Positions 1 through 8,603 are shown, counted from the stretch's first letter. The stretch is DNA of 64,000 nt from JAITMY01 sp031553765 (GCA_031553765.1 JAVBKY010000005.1:154224-218223), one strand, 5' to 3'. A program made the numbers and translations. Notes: a model not told the origin generated them from the sequence alone.

Positions 1-552
1 TCCTTTTCCTGTGAATTGCGCTGAAATTTCTCCCTCCTCCTGCTCATAAAATTGTTCAAGCACTATCTGATCTGCAAATTCAACACCTTGTTCGTCGGCT
101 AACTTAAAAACGGTTTCCTTTGCGCACCACGAAAGGCATTGCAGCGTTTGTGTGTTGAGGTAATTTTGCTCCTTGGTGGACAAAAATCGCTGTGCTACGC
201 GGGCAAAATTCCGGCTCGTATTCTCGATATCAACTCCCACTTTTTGCGAAGCGTGAATGGCTATGGCAATTTCGTGCTGGGTATGCGATATGCTGATGTG
301 GTTTGAAATGCCCTCAAGATACGGACAGCCATTGGTGTGATGGTGCAACGCCGATTTTATGCCTAAAAAATCGTGAAGCAGGAATAGCGTGGAGGCACGT
401 TCACGTTGACGTTTTTCGCTTTTCAGTAGTTCAAATTCCTCCCGCTCTTGCTTCGAATAAAACATTTGCGGAAGAAGATTTTCTACTCCCGCCATTTCGA
501 CTACAACTACTTGTAGCCCATCTTTATTTATATGTAAAAGGGTGTTTAGCAT
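1..552 (-). CDS. 4'-phosphopantetheinyl transferase, C-terminus outside window
   Basis: This enzyme would move phosphopantetheine from CoA onto the serine of acyl or peptidyl carrier proteins. I read 184 codons from ATG at 552 down to base 1 with no stop, so the C-terminus is missing. The family motifs are present: HISISHT near residues 86-91, VGVDIE at 105-110 (D108 and E110 fit the Mg2+-binding acids), and SWCAKETVFK at 141-150, the WxxKE signature. The AcpS/Sfp fold is therefore well supported, but the carrier-protein partner is unknown. It lies downstream of gldD on the same strand, an arrangement I recall from other Bacteroidales. A 21-bp inverted repeat separates the two genes. Confidence 0.88.
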   Translation of the reverse strand, partial: MLNTLLHINKDGLQVVVVEMAGVENLLPQMFYSKQEREEFELLKSEKRQRERASTLFLLHDFLGIKSALHHHTNGCPYLEGISNHISISHTQHEIAIAIHASQKVGVDIENTSRNFARVAQRFLSTKEQNYLNTQTLQCLSWCAKETVFKLADEQGVEFADQIVLEQFYEQEEGEISAQFTGKG

Positions 553-568
553 GTTTTTTTGCCCAAAA

Positions 569-643
569 CCGCCTAAAGGGGGCTATAACCGCAGTAAATT
601 TGTATGCAGATGTACGCAATATGTTATAGCCCCCTTTAGGCGG
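569..643. repeat. 21-bp perfect inverted repeat between gldD and the PPTase gene
   Basis: The arms at 569-589 and 623-643 are exact reverse complements (ccgcctaaagggggctataa plus one base), with a 33-nt spacer. It lies in the 107-bp gap between the gldD stop and the downstream start. It could form a strong hairpin in the transcript of either strand. No long U-run follows, so a dispersed palindromic repeat is as likely as a terminator. Confidence 0.85.
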
Positions 644-659
644 GTGGGGGTAAATGACT

Positions 660-1238
660 TTATTTCCACTCGGTACTCTCCATTAACCGCCAAATGTCCT
701 CGGTGATGTACTGAATTACAGGTTGTAGCGAGTCGCGGTTAGGGTGCGTGTTGAAGTAGAGCGATCCGCGTAGGAAATGGCGTGAACTGTCGGTAAGGTA
801 AAACTGTACGTTGCTGGCCGCGTTACCGCCAATTTCGTAAATGTAACCAAAGGTATGCAGCTCGTTGTTTTCAAAGCGCTCCCAAATAATGCCATCAGAT
901 TTTACGGTGTGCTTATATACAAGAAAATGCGTATCTTCTATGTACTTATCTAGGTTGCTATTTACACGCTTATAGCTTACATGAATTTTAGCGTTGAGGC
1001 CCGGATAGTCGATATTTACCCAGTAGGGTTCGCTATGCTCATCTGTTGTAGGTGCCACCTTGGTGTACTGTGATACTTCAAACGAGTAGGGGTAGCCTTT
1101 GAGTGCTGTGCGAGCGTACTTACGGTCCTGTGGTAGCTCTATGCGATAATATCCGCGAGGCTTGGGCGCAGTGCGCTTACTATTGCAAGATGTGGTAAGT
1201 ACAAGTGCAGATAAGACTATGATAAAAAGATGCTTCAC
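660..1238 (-). CDS. gldD: Gliding-motility-type lipoprotein GldD
   Basis: This is a predicted lipoprotein of 192 residues. The signal peptide (about residues 1-17) ends in a lipobox, LTTSC, followed by the family hallmark PKPRGYYRIELP and then YPYSFEV. GldD is needed for gliding and type IX secretion in Flavobacterium johnsoniae; whether this organism glides cannot be told. The gene starts with GTG at 1236-1238, sharing one base with the TAG stop of gldE, so the two are probably translationally coupled. Length and neighbourhood match the family. The precise role of GldD in the secretion machinery is not established. Confidence 0.9.
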   Translation of the reverse strand: MKHLFIIVLSALVLTTSCNSKRTAPKPRGYYRIELPQDRKYARTALKGYPYSFEVSQYTKVAPTTDEHSEPYWVNIDYPGLNAKIHVSYKRVNSNLDKYIEDTHFLVYKHTVKSDGIIWERFENNELHTFGYIYEIGGNAASNVQFYLTDSSRHFLRGSLYFNTHPNRDSLQPVIQYITEDIWRLMESTEWK

Positions 1239-2569
1239 TATTTCTTCTTATTGGCTTTTTTTGCGTCGTCAAATACGATGCGAATTTTTTGAATGCGTCG
1301 CCCCTCAAATGCTGCTACGGTAAATAGCGCATGGCGATAACGAATTTCTTCGCCCTGTGCGGGAAAGTTGCCTTTGAGTTCGAGCAGCACACCTGCCAGC
1401 GTTTCCGAATCACCCTCTACATCATCAAAAAATGTATGGGGCAAGTTCATTACCTTGCAAAAATCGTTGAGCAGCGTTTTTCCCTCAAAAATATAGGTGC
1501 CATCGCTCTGCTTTTTGTACAACGATTCATCCATATCCGACTCGTCCGAAATTTCACCCACAATTTCCTCCAGAATATCCTCCAGCGTAACAATACCAAA
1601 AGTTCCGCCGTACTCGTCCACCACTACGGCAAGGTGATTCTTCTTCTGTTGAAACTCCTCCAGCAGGTCGTTAATCTTTTTATTCTCGGGAACAAAGTAG
1701 GCGGGACGCACGAGCGATTGCCATACAAAGTCCTTCTCGTTTAAGTGGCTGAGCAGGTCTTTTATGTACAGCACGCCCTTCACATTGTCAAAACTCTCCT
1801 CGTATACGGGCAGGCGTGAATATTCCCACTGCACTATCACCTCCAGCAGTTCATTGAACGTGTTGGTAATGTCAATGCCCACCACGTCTATGCGCGGAGT
1901 CATTATTTCGCGTACGTCAATGTTGCCGAATTTTACAATACCCTTGAGAATTTTTCTATCCTCGGCATTGTCCGTTTTGGTTACGTTGAGTGCGCTCGAA
2001 AGGTCGTCCATCGAAATATTGTCGGCATGCTTGGTCTTTATGCGGCGATTCATGCGCGAGGTGGCGCCTACCAGCAAAAAGTTAAACGGACGGGTAATTG
2101 TTGTAAGCACATACAGTGGCATAGCTACAGCCAGTGAGAACGATAGCGGGGTGTAGCGTGCAAAAATTTTAGGCGTAATTTCACCAAATAGCAACAATAA
2201 AAAGGTAATAATTATAACCTCGAAAGTAAACCCGAAAACCTCGGAGTTGAACACAATGGTATTGTGCGTAGTATAGGTGGATATAATGACTATAGATACA
2301 TTTACTACGCTATTAACCAGTAGTATGCAGCTAAGCAGGTGGTTGGGGCGATCCAATAGCTGTAGCACTGTTTTAGCTGATTTGCTATCGCTGTTTTTGA
2401 GCGTATTAATGTTGCTTGGCGTGAGCGAGAAGTAGGCTGCTTCGGAACCCGAAACCAGCGCTGAGATAGTAAGTAACAGCAGTATTATAATGCTGCCTGT
2501 GATGGTGAACAGAAGTGAAAAGTCGGGCCTTAGCGCAATGATGCTAAGCAGAGAGGGAACGTCTTCCAA
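1238..2569 (-). CDS. gldE: GldE, HlyC/CorC-type membrane protein with CBS domains
   Basis: A 443-residue inner-membrane protein. The N-terminal DUF21 region has several hydrophobic segments (about residues 20-180), followed by a CBS pair starting near REIMTPRIDVVGID and a CorC_HlyC-type domain at the C-terminus. The architecture is that of CorC-like ion-efflux proteins and of the gliding-associated GldE. Pairing with gldD decides for GldE. The start is TTG at 2569; an in-frame stop lies just upstream and no ATG is close, so TTG is likely real. A TACCTTTG box at 2623-2630 on this strand fits a promoter with a leader of about 45 nt. Confidence 0.88.
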   Translation of the reverse strand: MEDVPSLLSIIALRPDFSLLFTITGSIIILLLLTISALVSGSEAAYFSLTPSNINTLKNSDSKSAKTVLQLLDRPNHLLSCILLVNSVVNVSIVIISTYTTHNTIVFNSEVFGFTFEVIIITFLLLLFGEITPKIFARYTPLSFSLAVAMPLYVLTTITRPFNFLLVGATSRMNRRIKTKHADNISMDDLSSALNVTKTDNAEDRKILKGIVKFGNIDVREIMTPRIDVVGIDITNTFNELLEVIVQWEYSRLPVYEESFDNVKGVLYIKDLLSHLNEKDFVWQSLVRPAYFVPENKKINDLLEEFQQKKNHLAVVVDEYGGTFGIVTLEDILEEIVGEISDESDMDESLYKKQSDGTYIFEGKTLLNDFCKVMNLPHTFFDDVEGDSETLAGVLLELKGNFPAQGEEIRYRHALFTVAAFEGRRIQKIRIVFDDAKKANKKK

Positions 2570-2622
2570 AGTAAAAATTTTAAGTTAAACATGCGAGCAA
2601 ATAAATCGCTCTTTTAAAGAAA

Positions 2623-2630
2623 CAAAGGTA
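2623..2630 (-). promoter_or_regulatory. Putative -7 promoter box for gldE-gldD
   Basis: On the minus strand this reads TACCTTTG, matching the Bacteroidota -7 consensus TAnnTTTG. No clear TTTG is visible at the -33 spacing, so the call rests on the -7 box and on its place upstream of the gldE start at 2569. Confidence 0.5.
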
Positions 2631-2685
2631 CGAAAAAAACTATTCGTAGGGTAAAAATAAAATGCTTAACTTAGCTTGCTAAAAG

Positions 2686-4635
2686 TTGTTTGTGTGGTGC
2701 TCTCATTTGGAAATTTGTAATAAATTGATTTTAAGACTTATAAAAAACATATTTTTTCTACTGATACTTGTAGTGACAGCCTATAGTCTACTGTTTACCA
2801 CGGGTTGTGCGAGTATCGGCCATCCCAGCGGAGGGCCTAAAGATACCTTGCCTCCGGTGTTGCTCAAAACCATACCCGAGCAAGGCGCGCTTTTTTTTGA
2901 TAAAAAAAGGGTGTCAATTACTTTCGACGAGTATGTGCAGCTGAAAGAGGCCGATAAGCAGTTCATCATGTCGCCACCACCTGAGAAGCGGCCAACATTG
3001 GCTGTAAAGGGCAAGAGTATAGTGACGACCTTCAATAGTCCGTTAAAGGATAGTACCACCTACCAACTTAACTTTGGAAATGCCATTGTTGATAATAACG
3101 AGGGTAACCCCTATGAAGCATATCGCTTCGCATTTTCTACGTGGGCGGTGCTGGATACCATGCAGGTGGATGGCCTGGTGCTTGATGCCTATACCGATCA
3201 GCCCGTAGGAAAAATGTTGGTATATCTGTATGAGAACTTAAGCGACAGCGTAGTGCTGAAGTTGCGTCCCGACAATATTACGCGCTCTAATGAAGAGGGT
3301 AATTTTGTTGCCGAAAACCTGAAGGAAAAGCCCTACAAAATAGTAGTAATTGACGATGCCAACAAAAACTACAAGTACGATATAGGGCAGGAGGCCATTG
3401 GATTTCTTGATCTCCCGGTGGAGCCGATTGCCGGATCTATAGAGCGACATCATCATCATGATGGTGAAGGTGGAGGTGAGGAAAAAGACAAAAAAGATGA
3501 AGCTGCGAAGCCCAAGCCCCAATCCGAACTTCGGCAGGAAAAAGAGCCGAAGTTGGTGCTGCGTATGTTCACGGAGGATGTGCAAACACAATACATGACA
3601 TCGTGCGAGCAACCGGAAAAGCGCGCGCTGAAAATGACGTTTAATGCACCGTACCCTAAAATCGATAGTCTTCACATTGATAGCATGGATGTGCGAAAAT
3701 TTGTAGTGGAAAGTAGCCCTCGACAGGATACACTGCTTTTTTGGTTTGCTGATACCGCTGCTCGCATTCCCGATACGCTGAAGCTGAATTTTAACTACCT
3801 CAAAACCGATACCCTGGGGCAGCTGAGTCCCTCGCGTGAAAAACGCAAGTTTGTTTTTATTGATAAAAAAGCGCCGGAAGAAAAGTCATCCAAGCCCTCA
3901 GCTATTGGCGGATTCTTTTCACGCTTGGTTGGTACGGAGGAAGCGGTAGATACCACTCCCAAAAAACCGGTCAACTGGACGTTGCAGCCAAGTTTGAAAA
4001 CCTCTAATGCGGGCCCGATTGAGCATGTTTCGGTTAACTTCGGCGCGCTGCTTATTTCTGCCAATCCGCAGCAGATTACGTTTGAGGAGCGGCAAATTAA
4101 TCCTCGCTCCAAAGACACTACCTACGTTAAGGTGAAGTACGAATTGCAACGCGACTCCATTCGCCTGCGTACGTATCGCTTTGCTGCCGATTGGAAGGAG
4201 AATACGTTCTATCGCTACTCCATTTTACCTAATGCGTTTTGGGATATTTATTCACAAACTAACGACACCATGAAGGGGGAATTTACCACTGTCGATCCCG
4301 AAAAATTGTCAAGTTTAGCTATAGACTTTAGTAATGTGGAGGGAGACTACGTGGTGCAAATTACCGATAGCAAGGGTAAGATCGTTTTAAGAGAGTATAC
4401 TTTGAGCGAGAACAAAAAAATGGAGTTCAAGTATGTCAATCCCGGTAGCCACTGCATTCGTGTAATAAAGGATGAAAACGGCAATGGTAAGTGGGATACC
4501 GGTAACTACTTTAAGCGCATTCAACCTGAGTATGCTACCTTCTTAAGGACGAATGACGGCAAGTTGGAGTTTACCTTCCGCCAGGGCTGGGATTTGGAGT
4601 TAAGCGTGGATATGAAGGTGCTGTTCCCGGATTAA
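2686..4635 (+). CDS. Ig-like (Big_5-type) domain lipoprotein
   Basis: A large predicted lipoprotein with a hydrophobic signal ending in a lipobox, LLFTTGC, at about residue 41 of this reading. The segment after it (GGPKDTLPP, then SITFDEYVQL and STTYQLNFG) looks like a bacterial Ig-like Big_5 domain. A short charged linker with four consecutive histidines and many Glu/Lys follows near residues 250-280. Two Asp/Asn-rich stretches, DDANKNYKYD and DENGNGKWDTG, could bind calcium. No enzymatic motif is visible. The start is uncertain: TTG at 2686 is the longest reading, and TTG at 2725 would give a more usual signal peptide. Probably exposed at the outer membrane; function unknown. Confidence 0.75.
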   Translation: MFVWCSHLEICNKLILRLIKNIFFLLILVVTAYSLLFTTGCASIGHPSGGPKDTLPPVLLKTIPEQGALFFDKKRVSITFDEYVQLKEADKQFIMSPPPEKRPTLAVKGKSIVTTFNSPLKDSTTYQLNFGNAIVDNNEGNPYEAYRFAFSTWAVLDTMQVDGLVLDAYTDQPVGKMLVYLYENLSDSVVLKLRPDNITRSNEEGNFVAENLKEKPYKIVVIDDANKNYKYDIGQEAIGFLDLPVEPIAGSIERHHHHDGEGGGEEKDKKDEAAKPKPQSELRQEKEPKLVLRMFTEDVQTQYMTSCEQPEKRALKMTFNAPYPKIDSLHIDSMDVRKFVVESSPRQDTLLFWFADTAARIPDTLKLNFNYLKTDTLGQLSPSREKRKFVFIDKKAPEEKSSKPSAIGGFFSRLVGTEEAVDTTPKKPVNWTLQPSLKTSNAGPIEHVSVNFGALLISANPQQITFEERQINPRSKDTTYVKVKYELQRDSIRLRTYRFAADWKENTFYRYSILPNAFWDIYSQTNDTMKGEFTTVDPEKLSSLAIDFSNVEGDYVVQITDSKGKIVLREYTLSENKKMEFKYVNPGSHCIRVIKDENGNGKWDTGNYFKRIQPEYATFLRTNDGKLEFTFRQGWDLELSVDMKVLFPD

Positions 4636-4679
4636 TCAACCCTAACGGGGGCTTAATTGAAAAATGTTGATTGTAAAGC

Positions 4680-4696
4680 AGACCCTATTAGGGTCT
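4680..4696. repeat. Short palindrome (AGACCCTA-T-TAGGGTCT)
   Basis: A perfect 8-bp stem around one base, followed by TTTTC. It lies between the Ig-like lipoprotein gene and the next ATG. It resembles the arm of the terminator hairpin at 47607-47642, which also begins AGACCCTAA, so both may belong to one repeat family. Its position argues that the following gene starts at 4708 and not at the TTG further upstream. Confidence 0.6.
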
Positions 4697-4707
4697 TTTC
4701 GTCCCGA

Positions 4708-5343
4708 ATGAAGAAGTTACTTATTGTCATATTTTTGTTGGCTGCAAGTATTGCGTCGCGTGCCGAAATTTACCTTGGGGCCCGCTATGGTGCAGGGTTA
4801 TCTATGACGTATTTTACTCCTTCTCTGGACGAAAATGCTATCTTCACCCCTGTCAACGCAGCGGTAGCATTTCGTTACTGCCGCGATAATGCCGATGATT
4901 ACGAGCGCTACATGAACCTGCTGGTGGAGTTTGGCTACGGTGAACGCGGTTACGCTCTGGGTGACTCGGCACCTACACAAGTTAGGTCGCAGGTGTTGGA
5001 GGTGCCCGTAATGATGCAGGCGCGTATTCCGGTGGTAAAGCACGTTAATGTATTAATAACGGGTATTGTGTACGGAGCCTACTACCTAAACAATAAGCGC
5101 ACCGAAGAGACTCCCGCAGGCAAGGTAACCGAATCATTTTCCTACAATAATTTAGGCGGTTTTGAATACGGTGTTGGTGGCGGTTTGGGTCTGTGCCTCA
5201 ATTTTGGCAAAACTGATTTTGCGGTAGATGCCCGCTATATGGCAAGCATGTCGTACCTTATAAAACCCACAGTTGACCTGTACGAGTCAATGCCCATGCA
5301 AGTAATTGTTTCGTTTAGCATAATGCGAAAAATAGGGAAATAG
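4708..5343 (+). CDS. Outer-membrane beta-barrel protein, function unknown
   Basis: A 211-residue protein with a clear Sec signal (MKKLLIVIFLLAASIASRA) followed by alternating polar and aromatic strands rich in Gly and Tyr (LGARYGAGL, LVEFGYGERGYALG, FEYGVGGGLGL). This pattern is typical of small porin-like barrels of Bacteroidota. I chose ATG at 4708 because the signal peptide begins there; a longer reading from TTG at 4657 would place a palindrome inside the coding region. The gene ends 6 bases before ispG, so the two may be co-transcribed, though no functional link is evident. No substrate or enzyme motif was recognised. Confidence 0.7.
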   Translation: MKKLLIVIFLLAASIASRAEIYLGARYGAGLSMTYFTPSLDENAIFTPVNAAVAFRYCRDNADDYERYMNLLVEFGYGERGYALGDSAPTQVRSQVLEVPVMMQARIPVVKHVNVLITGIVYGAYYLNNKRTEETPAGKVTESFSYNNLGGFEYGVGGGLGLCLNFGKTDFAVDARYMASMSYLIKPTVDLYESMPMQVIVSFSIMRKIGK

Positions 5344-5349
5344 TAGCTG

Positions 5350-7278
5350 ATGAAAAATTATAATACCTCTCAGGTTTTTATTGGCGGTATTCCCATGGGC
5401 GGCAGCAATCCTATTCGCTTGCAGTCTATGACCACCACAAGCACGCTTGATGTTGAGGCTACCGTTGCGCAGTGCATAGCCATTGCCAAAGCAGGTGCGG
5501 ATTACGTACGTATAACTGCTCCCGGAGTGCGTGAGGCCGAGGCCCTACAGCAGATTAAATCCGAGTTGAAAAAGCGTGGTTACAACATACCCCTTATTGC
5601 CGATATTCACTTCAATCCCGCTGCGGCAGAGGTAGCGGCATGCTATGTTGAAAAGGTGCGCATTAATCCTGGCAACTTTGTAGACAAAGTGGGCAGCGCT
5701 GACGAGCCGACCGCGCTACGTGAAAAGTTTGTCAACCTTCTCGATATTTGCAAGGAGCACAAAACTGCCTTACGTATTGGCGTAAACCACGGTTCGCTCA
5801 GCGCGCGCATGCTCGATAAGTACGGCGATACGCCGCGGGGCATGGTGGAATCGGCATTAGAGTTTTTACGTATCTGCCGCGATGAGAATTTTACCAACGT
5901 GGTAGTATCCATGAAGTCGAGCAACACGCGCGTGATGGTGTATGCAACACGTATGCTGGCGCAGCGCATGACTGACGAAGGTATGAGCTACCCCCTGCAC
6001 TTGGGCGTAACCGAAGCCGGCGAAGGCGAAGATGGCCGTATAAAGTCAGCAGTGGGTATAGGCACGTTGCTGGGTGAAGGCATTGGCAATACCATTCGCG
6101 TATCGCTTACCGAAGAGCCCCAGAACGAAATTCCGGTGGCAAAGAAGTTGGCGAGCTATTTTGAAAAAGGGCAATCTCGACCTACCGCATGTCATCCCGC
6201 GCTTGACCACAATTTCTTCGACTATAGAAAAAGAGGAACCGCGCCAGCCTCTGCTGTATCCATTGGTGGAAATAACCCTGTGGCAGTAGTAGCGGACTTA
6301 TCACATCTAAGCCCTATCCACGAAAAGGATATTGAAAACCTTGGCTTTGCTTTTGACGGCTCGGAATGGAAAAGCAACGGTCAAACGCCCGATGTGCTAT
6401 ACGTAGGTTTAAGTGAAGTGGATGATTTTTCGGTAAGAGGGCTTAAAATTATTGACGATGAGCAGGAGGATGTGCTGCATTGCACGCTCAGCTACCTGAA
6501 TTCCGAGTTTATTGCTTTCCTGAAAGAAAATCCGAGTATGCTTTTGCTGCTTGATGCCGAAGGTGAAAGTGGAATAGAGGAGCAGCTGGAATTTTTCTTA
6601 GCCTTAGAAAAAGAAGATGTAAAAAATCCGGTTGTAGTACATCGCACTTATAGCGAAACGGATTATGAGGGACTACAGCTTAAATCTGCCGCCGATTTTG
6701 GCGCGCTGCTTATCGACGGCTTTGGTGACGGAGTAATGCTTACAGTGGACAGGGACGTGAAGATACAGGAGGTGGTAAAGAGCGTTCGCGTAAATGATGA
6801 AGATGCGTCATTGCGAGGAGGAACGACGAAGCAATCTCTAGAGGGGATTGCGAATCAAGTCCGCAATGACAGCAATACTATTAGAGTAGTGGAGCAAACT
6901 GCCACTTTTACCCGCAACGCCACTCCTGCAGACTTGTGTCACACCAGCTTCGGTATTTTGCAGGCGGCGCGTGTTCGCTTTAGCAAGACCGAATATATTG
7001 CCTGCCCGGGCTGTGGACGCACGCTATTTGAGTTGCAAAGAACGCTACAGGAGGTGAAGCTGCGCACCTCACACCTTAAGGGGTTGAAAATTGCCGTAAT
7101 GGGCTGTATAGTAAATGGTCCCGGTGAAATGGCCGATGCTGACTACGGCTACGTAGGCGCTGGTCCCAGCCGCGTGTCGCTATATAAAGGTAAGGAGTGC
7201 GTGGAGAAAAACATTGATCAGGAGCGCGCGGTTGATGCGTTGATAGACCTGATTAAGAGAAATGGAGATTGGAAATAG
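5350..7278 (+). CDS. ispG: (E)-4-hydroxy-3-methylbut-2-enyl-diphosphate synthase (IspG/GcpE)
   Basis: IspG converts 2-C-methyl-D-erythritol 2,4-cyclodiphosphate to HMBPP in the MEP isoprenoid pathway, using a [4Fe-4S] cluster. The N-terminal TIM-barrel is intact. The cluster ligands are C552, C555 (CPGCGRTLFELQ) and C586 (MGCIVNGPGE), with E593 as the expected fourth ligand. At 642 residues it is the long three-domain form found in Bacteroidota, with an extra middle domain between barrel and cluster domain. Residues about 486-508 (ASLRGGTTKQSLEGIANQ...) are the in-frame translation of a palindromic repeat at 6805-6872. The insertion lies near the end of the middle domain, away from the catalytic residues. 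Length and motifs suggest a working enzyme. Confidence 0.95.
   Translation: MKNYNTSQVFIGGIPMGGSNPIRLQSMTTTSTLDVEATVAQCIAIAKAGADYVRITAPGVREAEALQQIKSELKKRGYNIPLIADIHFNPAAAEVAACYVEKVRINPGNFVDKVGSADEPTALREKFVNLLDICKEHKTALRIGVNHGSLSARMLDKYGDTPRGMVESALEFLRICRDENFTNVVVSMKSSNTRVMVYATRMLAQRMTDEGMSYPLHLGVTEAGEGEDGRIKSAVGIGTLLGEGIGNTIRVSLTEEPQNEIPVAKKLASYFEKGQSRPTACHPALDHNFFDYRKRGTAPASAVSIGGNNPVAVVADLSHLSPIHEKDIENLGFAFDGSEWKSNGQTPDVLYVGLSEVDDFSVRGLKIIDDEQEDVLHCTLSYLNSEFIAFLKENPSMLLLLDAEGESGIEEQLEFFLALEKEDVKNPVVVHRTYSETDYEGLQLKSAADFGALLIDGFGDGVMLTVDRDVKIQEVVKSVRVNDEDASLRGGTTKQSLEGIANQVRNDSNTIRVVEQTATFTRNATPADLCHTSFGILQAARVRFSKTEYIACPGCGRTLFELQRTLQEVKLRTSHLKGLKIAVMGCIVNGPGEMADADYGYVGAGPSRVSLYKGKECVEKNIDQERAVDALIDLIKRNGDWK
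6805..6872 (+). repeat. Palindromic repeat inserted in frame in ispG
   Basis: About 68 bp. The outer arms gtcattgcg (6807-6815) and cgcaatgac (6862-6870) are exact complements, and the interior holds the partly complementary pieces gaagcaatct and gattgcgaatc. The sequence resembles the 'gtcattgcgagg...gcaatct' intergenic repeat seen in many bacterial genomes. It adds about 23 codons without breaking the frame. Confidence 0.8.
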
Positions 7279-7342
7279 CCCTTTAGCTAACGAATTATAG
7301 CTAAACTTTTTACCTCAGGGTAAAAAAACTTTTCGATATTTT

Positions 7343-7372
7343 TTTGCAATCCAATAATAAGAGCTATCTTTG
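7343..7372 (+). promoter_or_regulatory. Promoter for rplM-rpsI
   Basis: A TTTG at 7343-7346 is followed after 18 bases by TATCTTTG at 7365-7372, close to the Bacteroidota -33/-7 consensus. Transcription would start near 7378-7380, giving an untranslated leader of nearly 80 nt before rplM. Confidence 0.75.
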
Positions 7373-7375
7373 CAG

Positions 7376-7456
7376 CCCCTAAAAGTGGGGGAATCGTGTG
7401 CTCGTCCGGTTTGAGTAACTGATTCTTAGATAGTTAGAATATTTGTAAAATTTAAT
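7376..7456 (+). promoter_or_regulatory. Possible ribosomal protein leader upstream of rplM
   Basis: The 80-nt leader between the promoter and rplM starts with a small hairpin (cccctaaaagtgggg) and continues with an unpaired-looking, T-rich stretch. From memory, L13 leader motifs that bind the ribosomal protein have been described in Bacteroidia. I cannot align this stretch to that model, so the regulatory role is inference from position and length. Confidence 0.35.
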
Positions 7457-7912
7457 ATGGATACTTTAAGTTACAAGACCGTATCGCTGAATTCGGCTAC
7501 GGTACAGAAAAACTGGGTGGTAGTGGATGCTACCAACGAAGTGGTGGGTCGCTTGGCCGCTACCGTAGCATTTATGCTGCGCGGTAAGCACAAACCGGGA
7601 TTTACCCCTCACGCAGATTGCGGTGATAACGTAATTGTTATCAATGCCGATAAGGTTCGCTTTACCGGTGATAAGTTGACCGATAAGCAGTATGTGCGTC
7701 ACACCGGTCACCCCGGTGGTCAGCGTTTTGCTACGCCGGCTGAAATGCTGAAGCGCAAGCCTATATTCGTAATTGAGCATGCTGTAAAGGGTATGCTTCA
7801 AAAGAATCGTTTGGCTGATCAGCAATTCCGCAACTTGCACGTGTATGCTGGTGCAGAGCATCCTCATGAGGCTCAAAAGCCAACCGCAGTAAAATTAAGT
7901 GAAATTAGGTAA
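7457..7912 (+). CDS. rplM: 50S ribosomal protein L13
   Basis: L13 is an early assembly protein of the large subunit. The 151-residue product has the family core NWVVVDATNEVVGRLA near the start, then KPGFTPHADCGDNVIVINA and the TGHPGG motif. Length is normal for Bacteroidota. It is the first gene of an rplM-rpsI pair, with rpsI starting 12 bases after its stop, the usual arrangement. A strong promoter lies about 85 bases upstream. Confidence 0.98.
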   Translation: MDTLSYKTVSLNSATVQKNWVVVDATNEVVGRLAATVAFMLRGKHKPGFTPHADCGDNVIVINADKVRFTGDKLTDKQYVRHTGHPGGQRFATPAEMLKRKPIFVIEHAVKGMLQKNRLADQQFRNLHVYAGAEHPHEAQKPTAVKLSEIR

Positions 7913-7923
7913 TATAATAGATA

Positions 7924-8319
7924 ATGGCAGCAACAATTATAAACGCTACAGGAAGAAGAAAGTCAGCCGTTGCCCGTGCTTACATGACTGTAGGTACAGG
8001 TAAAATTACCATCAACGACCGCGAACTTGACAACTATTTCCCTTCAGGAATTTTGCAATACGTAGTTAAACAACCTTTGGTAATCACCGGCAACGATGGT
8101 AAGTACGATATTAAGGTTAACCTCGATGGCGGTGGTATCACCGGTCAGGCAGGAGCCTTGAGCCTTGCTATTGCTCGCGCGCTGTGCGAAGTTGATAAGG
8201 AGGCTTTCCGTCCCGTTCTTAAGGCGAAGGGCTTGCTTACCCGCGATTCACGCGAGGTTGAACGTAAGAAACCGGGTCAACCTGGTGCACGTAAGCGCTT
8301 CCAATTCAGCAAGCGTTAA
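7924..8319 (+). CDS. rpsI: 30S ribosomal protein S9
   Basis: S9 of the small subunit, 131 residues. The N-terminus NATGRRKSAVARAYM and the basic C-terminal tail ending RKRFQFSKR are diagnostic; the tail reaches the P-site tRNA in known ribosomes. It follows rplM and is probably on the same transcript. A 284-bp gap with several hairpins separates it from rpsB, so the next genes may have their own promoter. Confidence 0.98.
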   Translation: MAATIINATGRRKSAVARAYMTVGTGKITINDRELDNYFPSGILQYVVKQPLVITGNDGKYDIKVNLDGGGITGQAGALSLAIARALCEVDKEAFRPVLKAKGLLTRDSREVERKKPGQPGARKRFQFSKR

Positions 8320-8425
8320 TACTATACCTTTACGGATAAATTGTGCTTTGCGTCTCGTCGTCTTTTTTGGTGGACGGCGGCTTGATAAAAGGAGTTTTTG
8401 GGTTTATATCCTTTGTCGCGCAAGC

Positions 8426-8504
8426 CTTTTTATCTTGTAAAAAGAATTAAGCACGGCTTTAATTGCAAATAGGGCAGATTGGCTTAACGCCGCTACCGAC
8501 CCTA
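8426..8504 (+). promoter_or_regulatory. Structured leader upstream of rpsB (candidate S2 leader)
   Basis: The 284-bp gap before rpsB holds three successive hairpins: CTTTTT/AAAAAG (8426-8431 with 8439-8444), AATTAA/TTAATT (8445-8450 with 8459-8464), and a bulged stem with TAGGG+TTGG (8470-8474, 8479-8482) pairing CCGA+CCCTA (8496-8504). The last encloses a 13-nt loop. Such structure upstream of rpsB-tsf suggests autoregulation by a ribosomal protein. A possible -7 box, ATCCTTTG, lies at 8408-8415. No covariation evidence is available here. Confidence 0.35.
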
Positions 8505-8603
8505 TTGTTGAGCCGCGATAAAACCCGAGGGACCAAGAAATTTGCTACCCAATGGGTTGATGAATGAGGTTTAAAACAATTTTTCAAACATTAAAAACAA
8601 AAC

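Noticed and set aside
5350..7278. Frameshift or fusion in ispG because it is far longer than the E. coli enzyme
   Set aside because: Bacteroidota normally have the long form with an extra middle domain. Only about 23 residues come from the repeat insertion.
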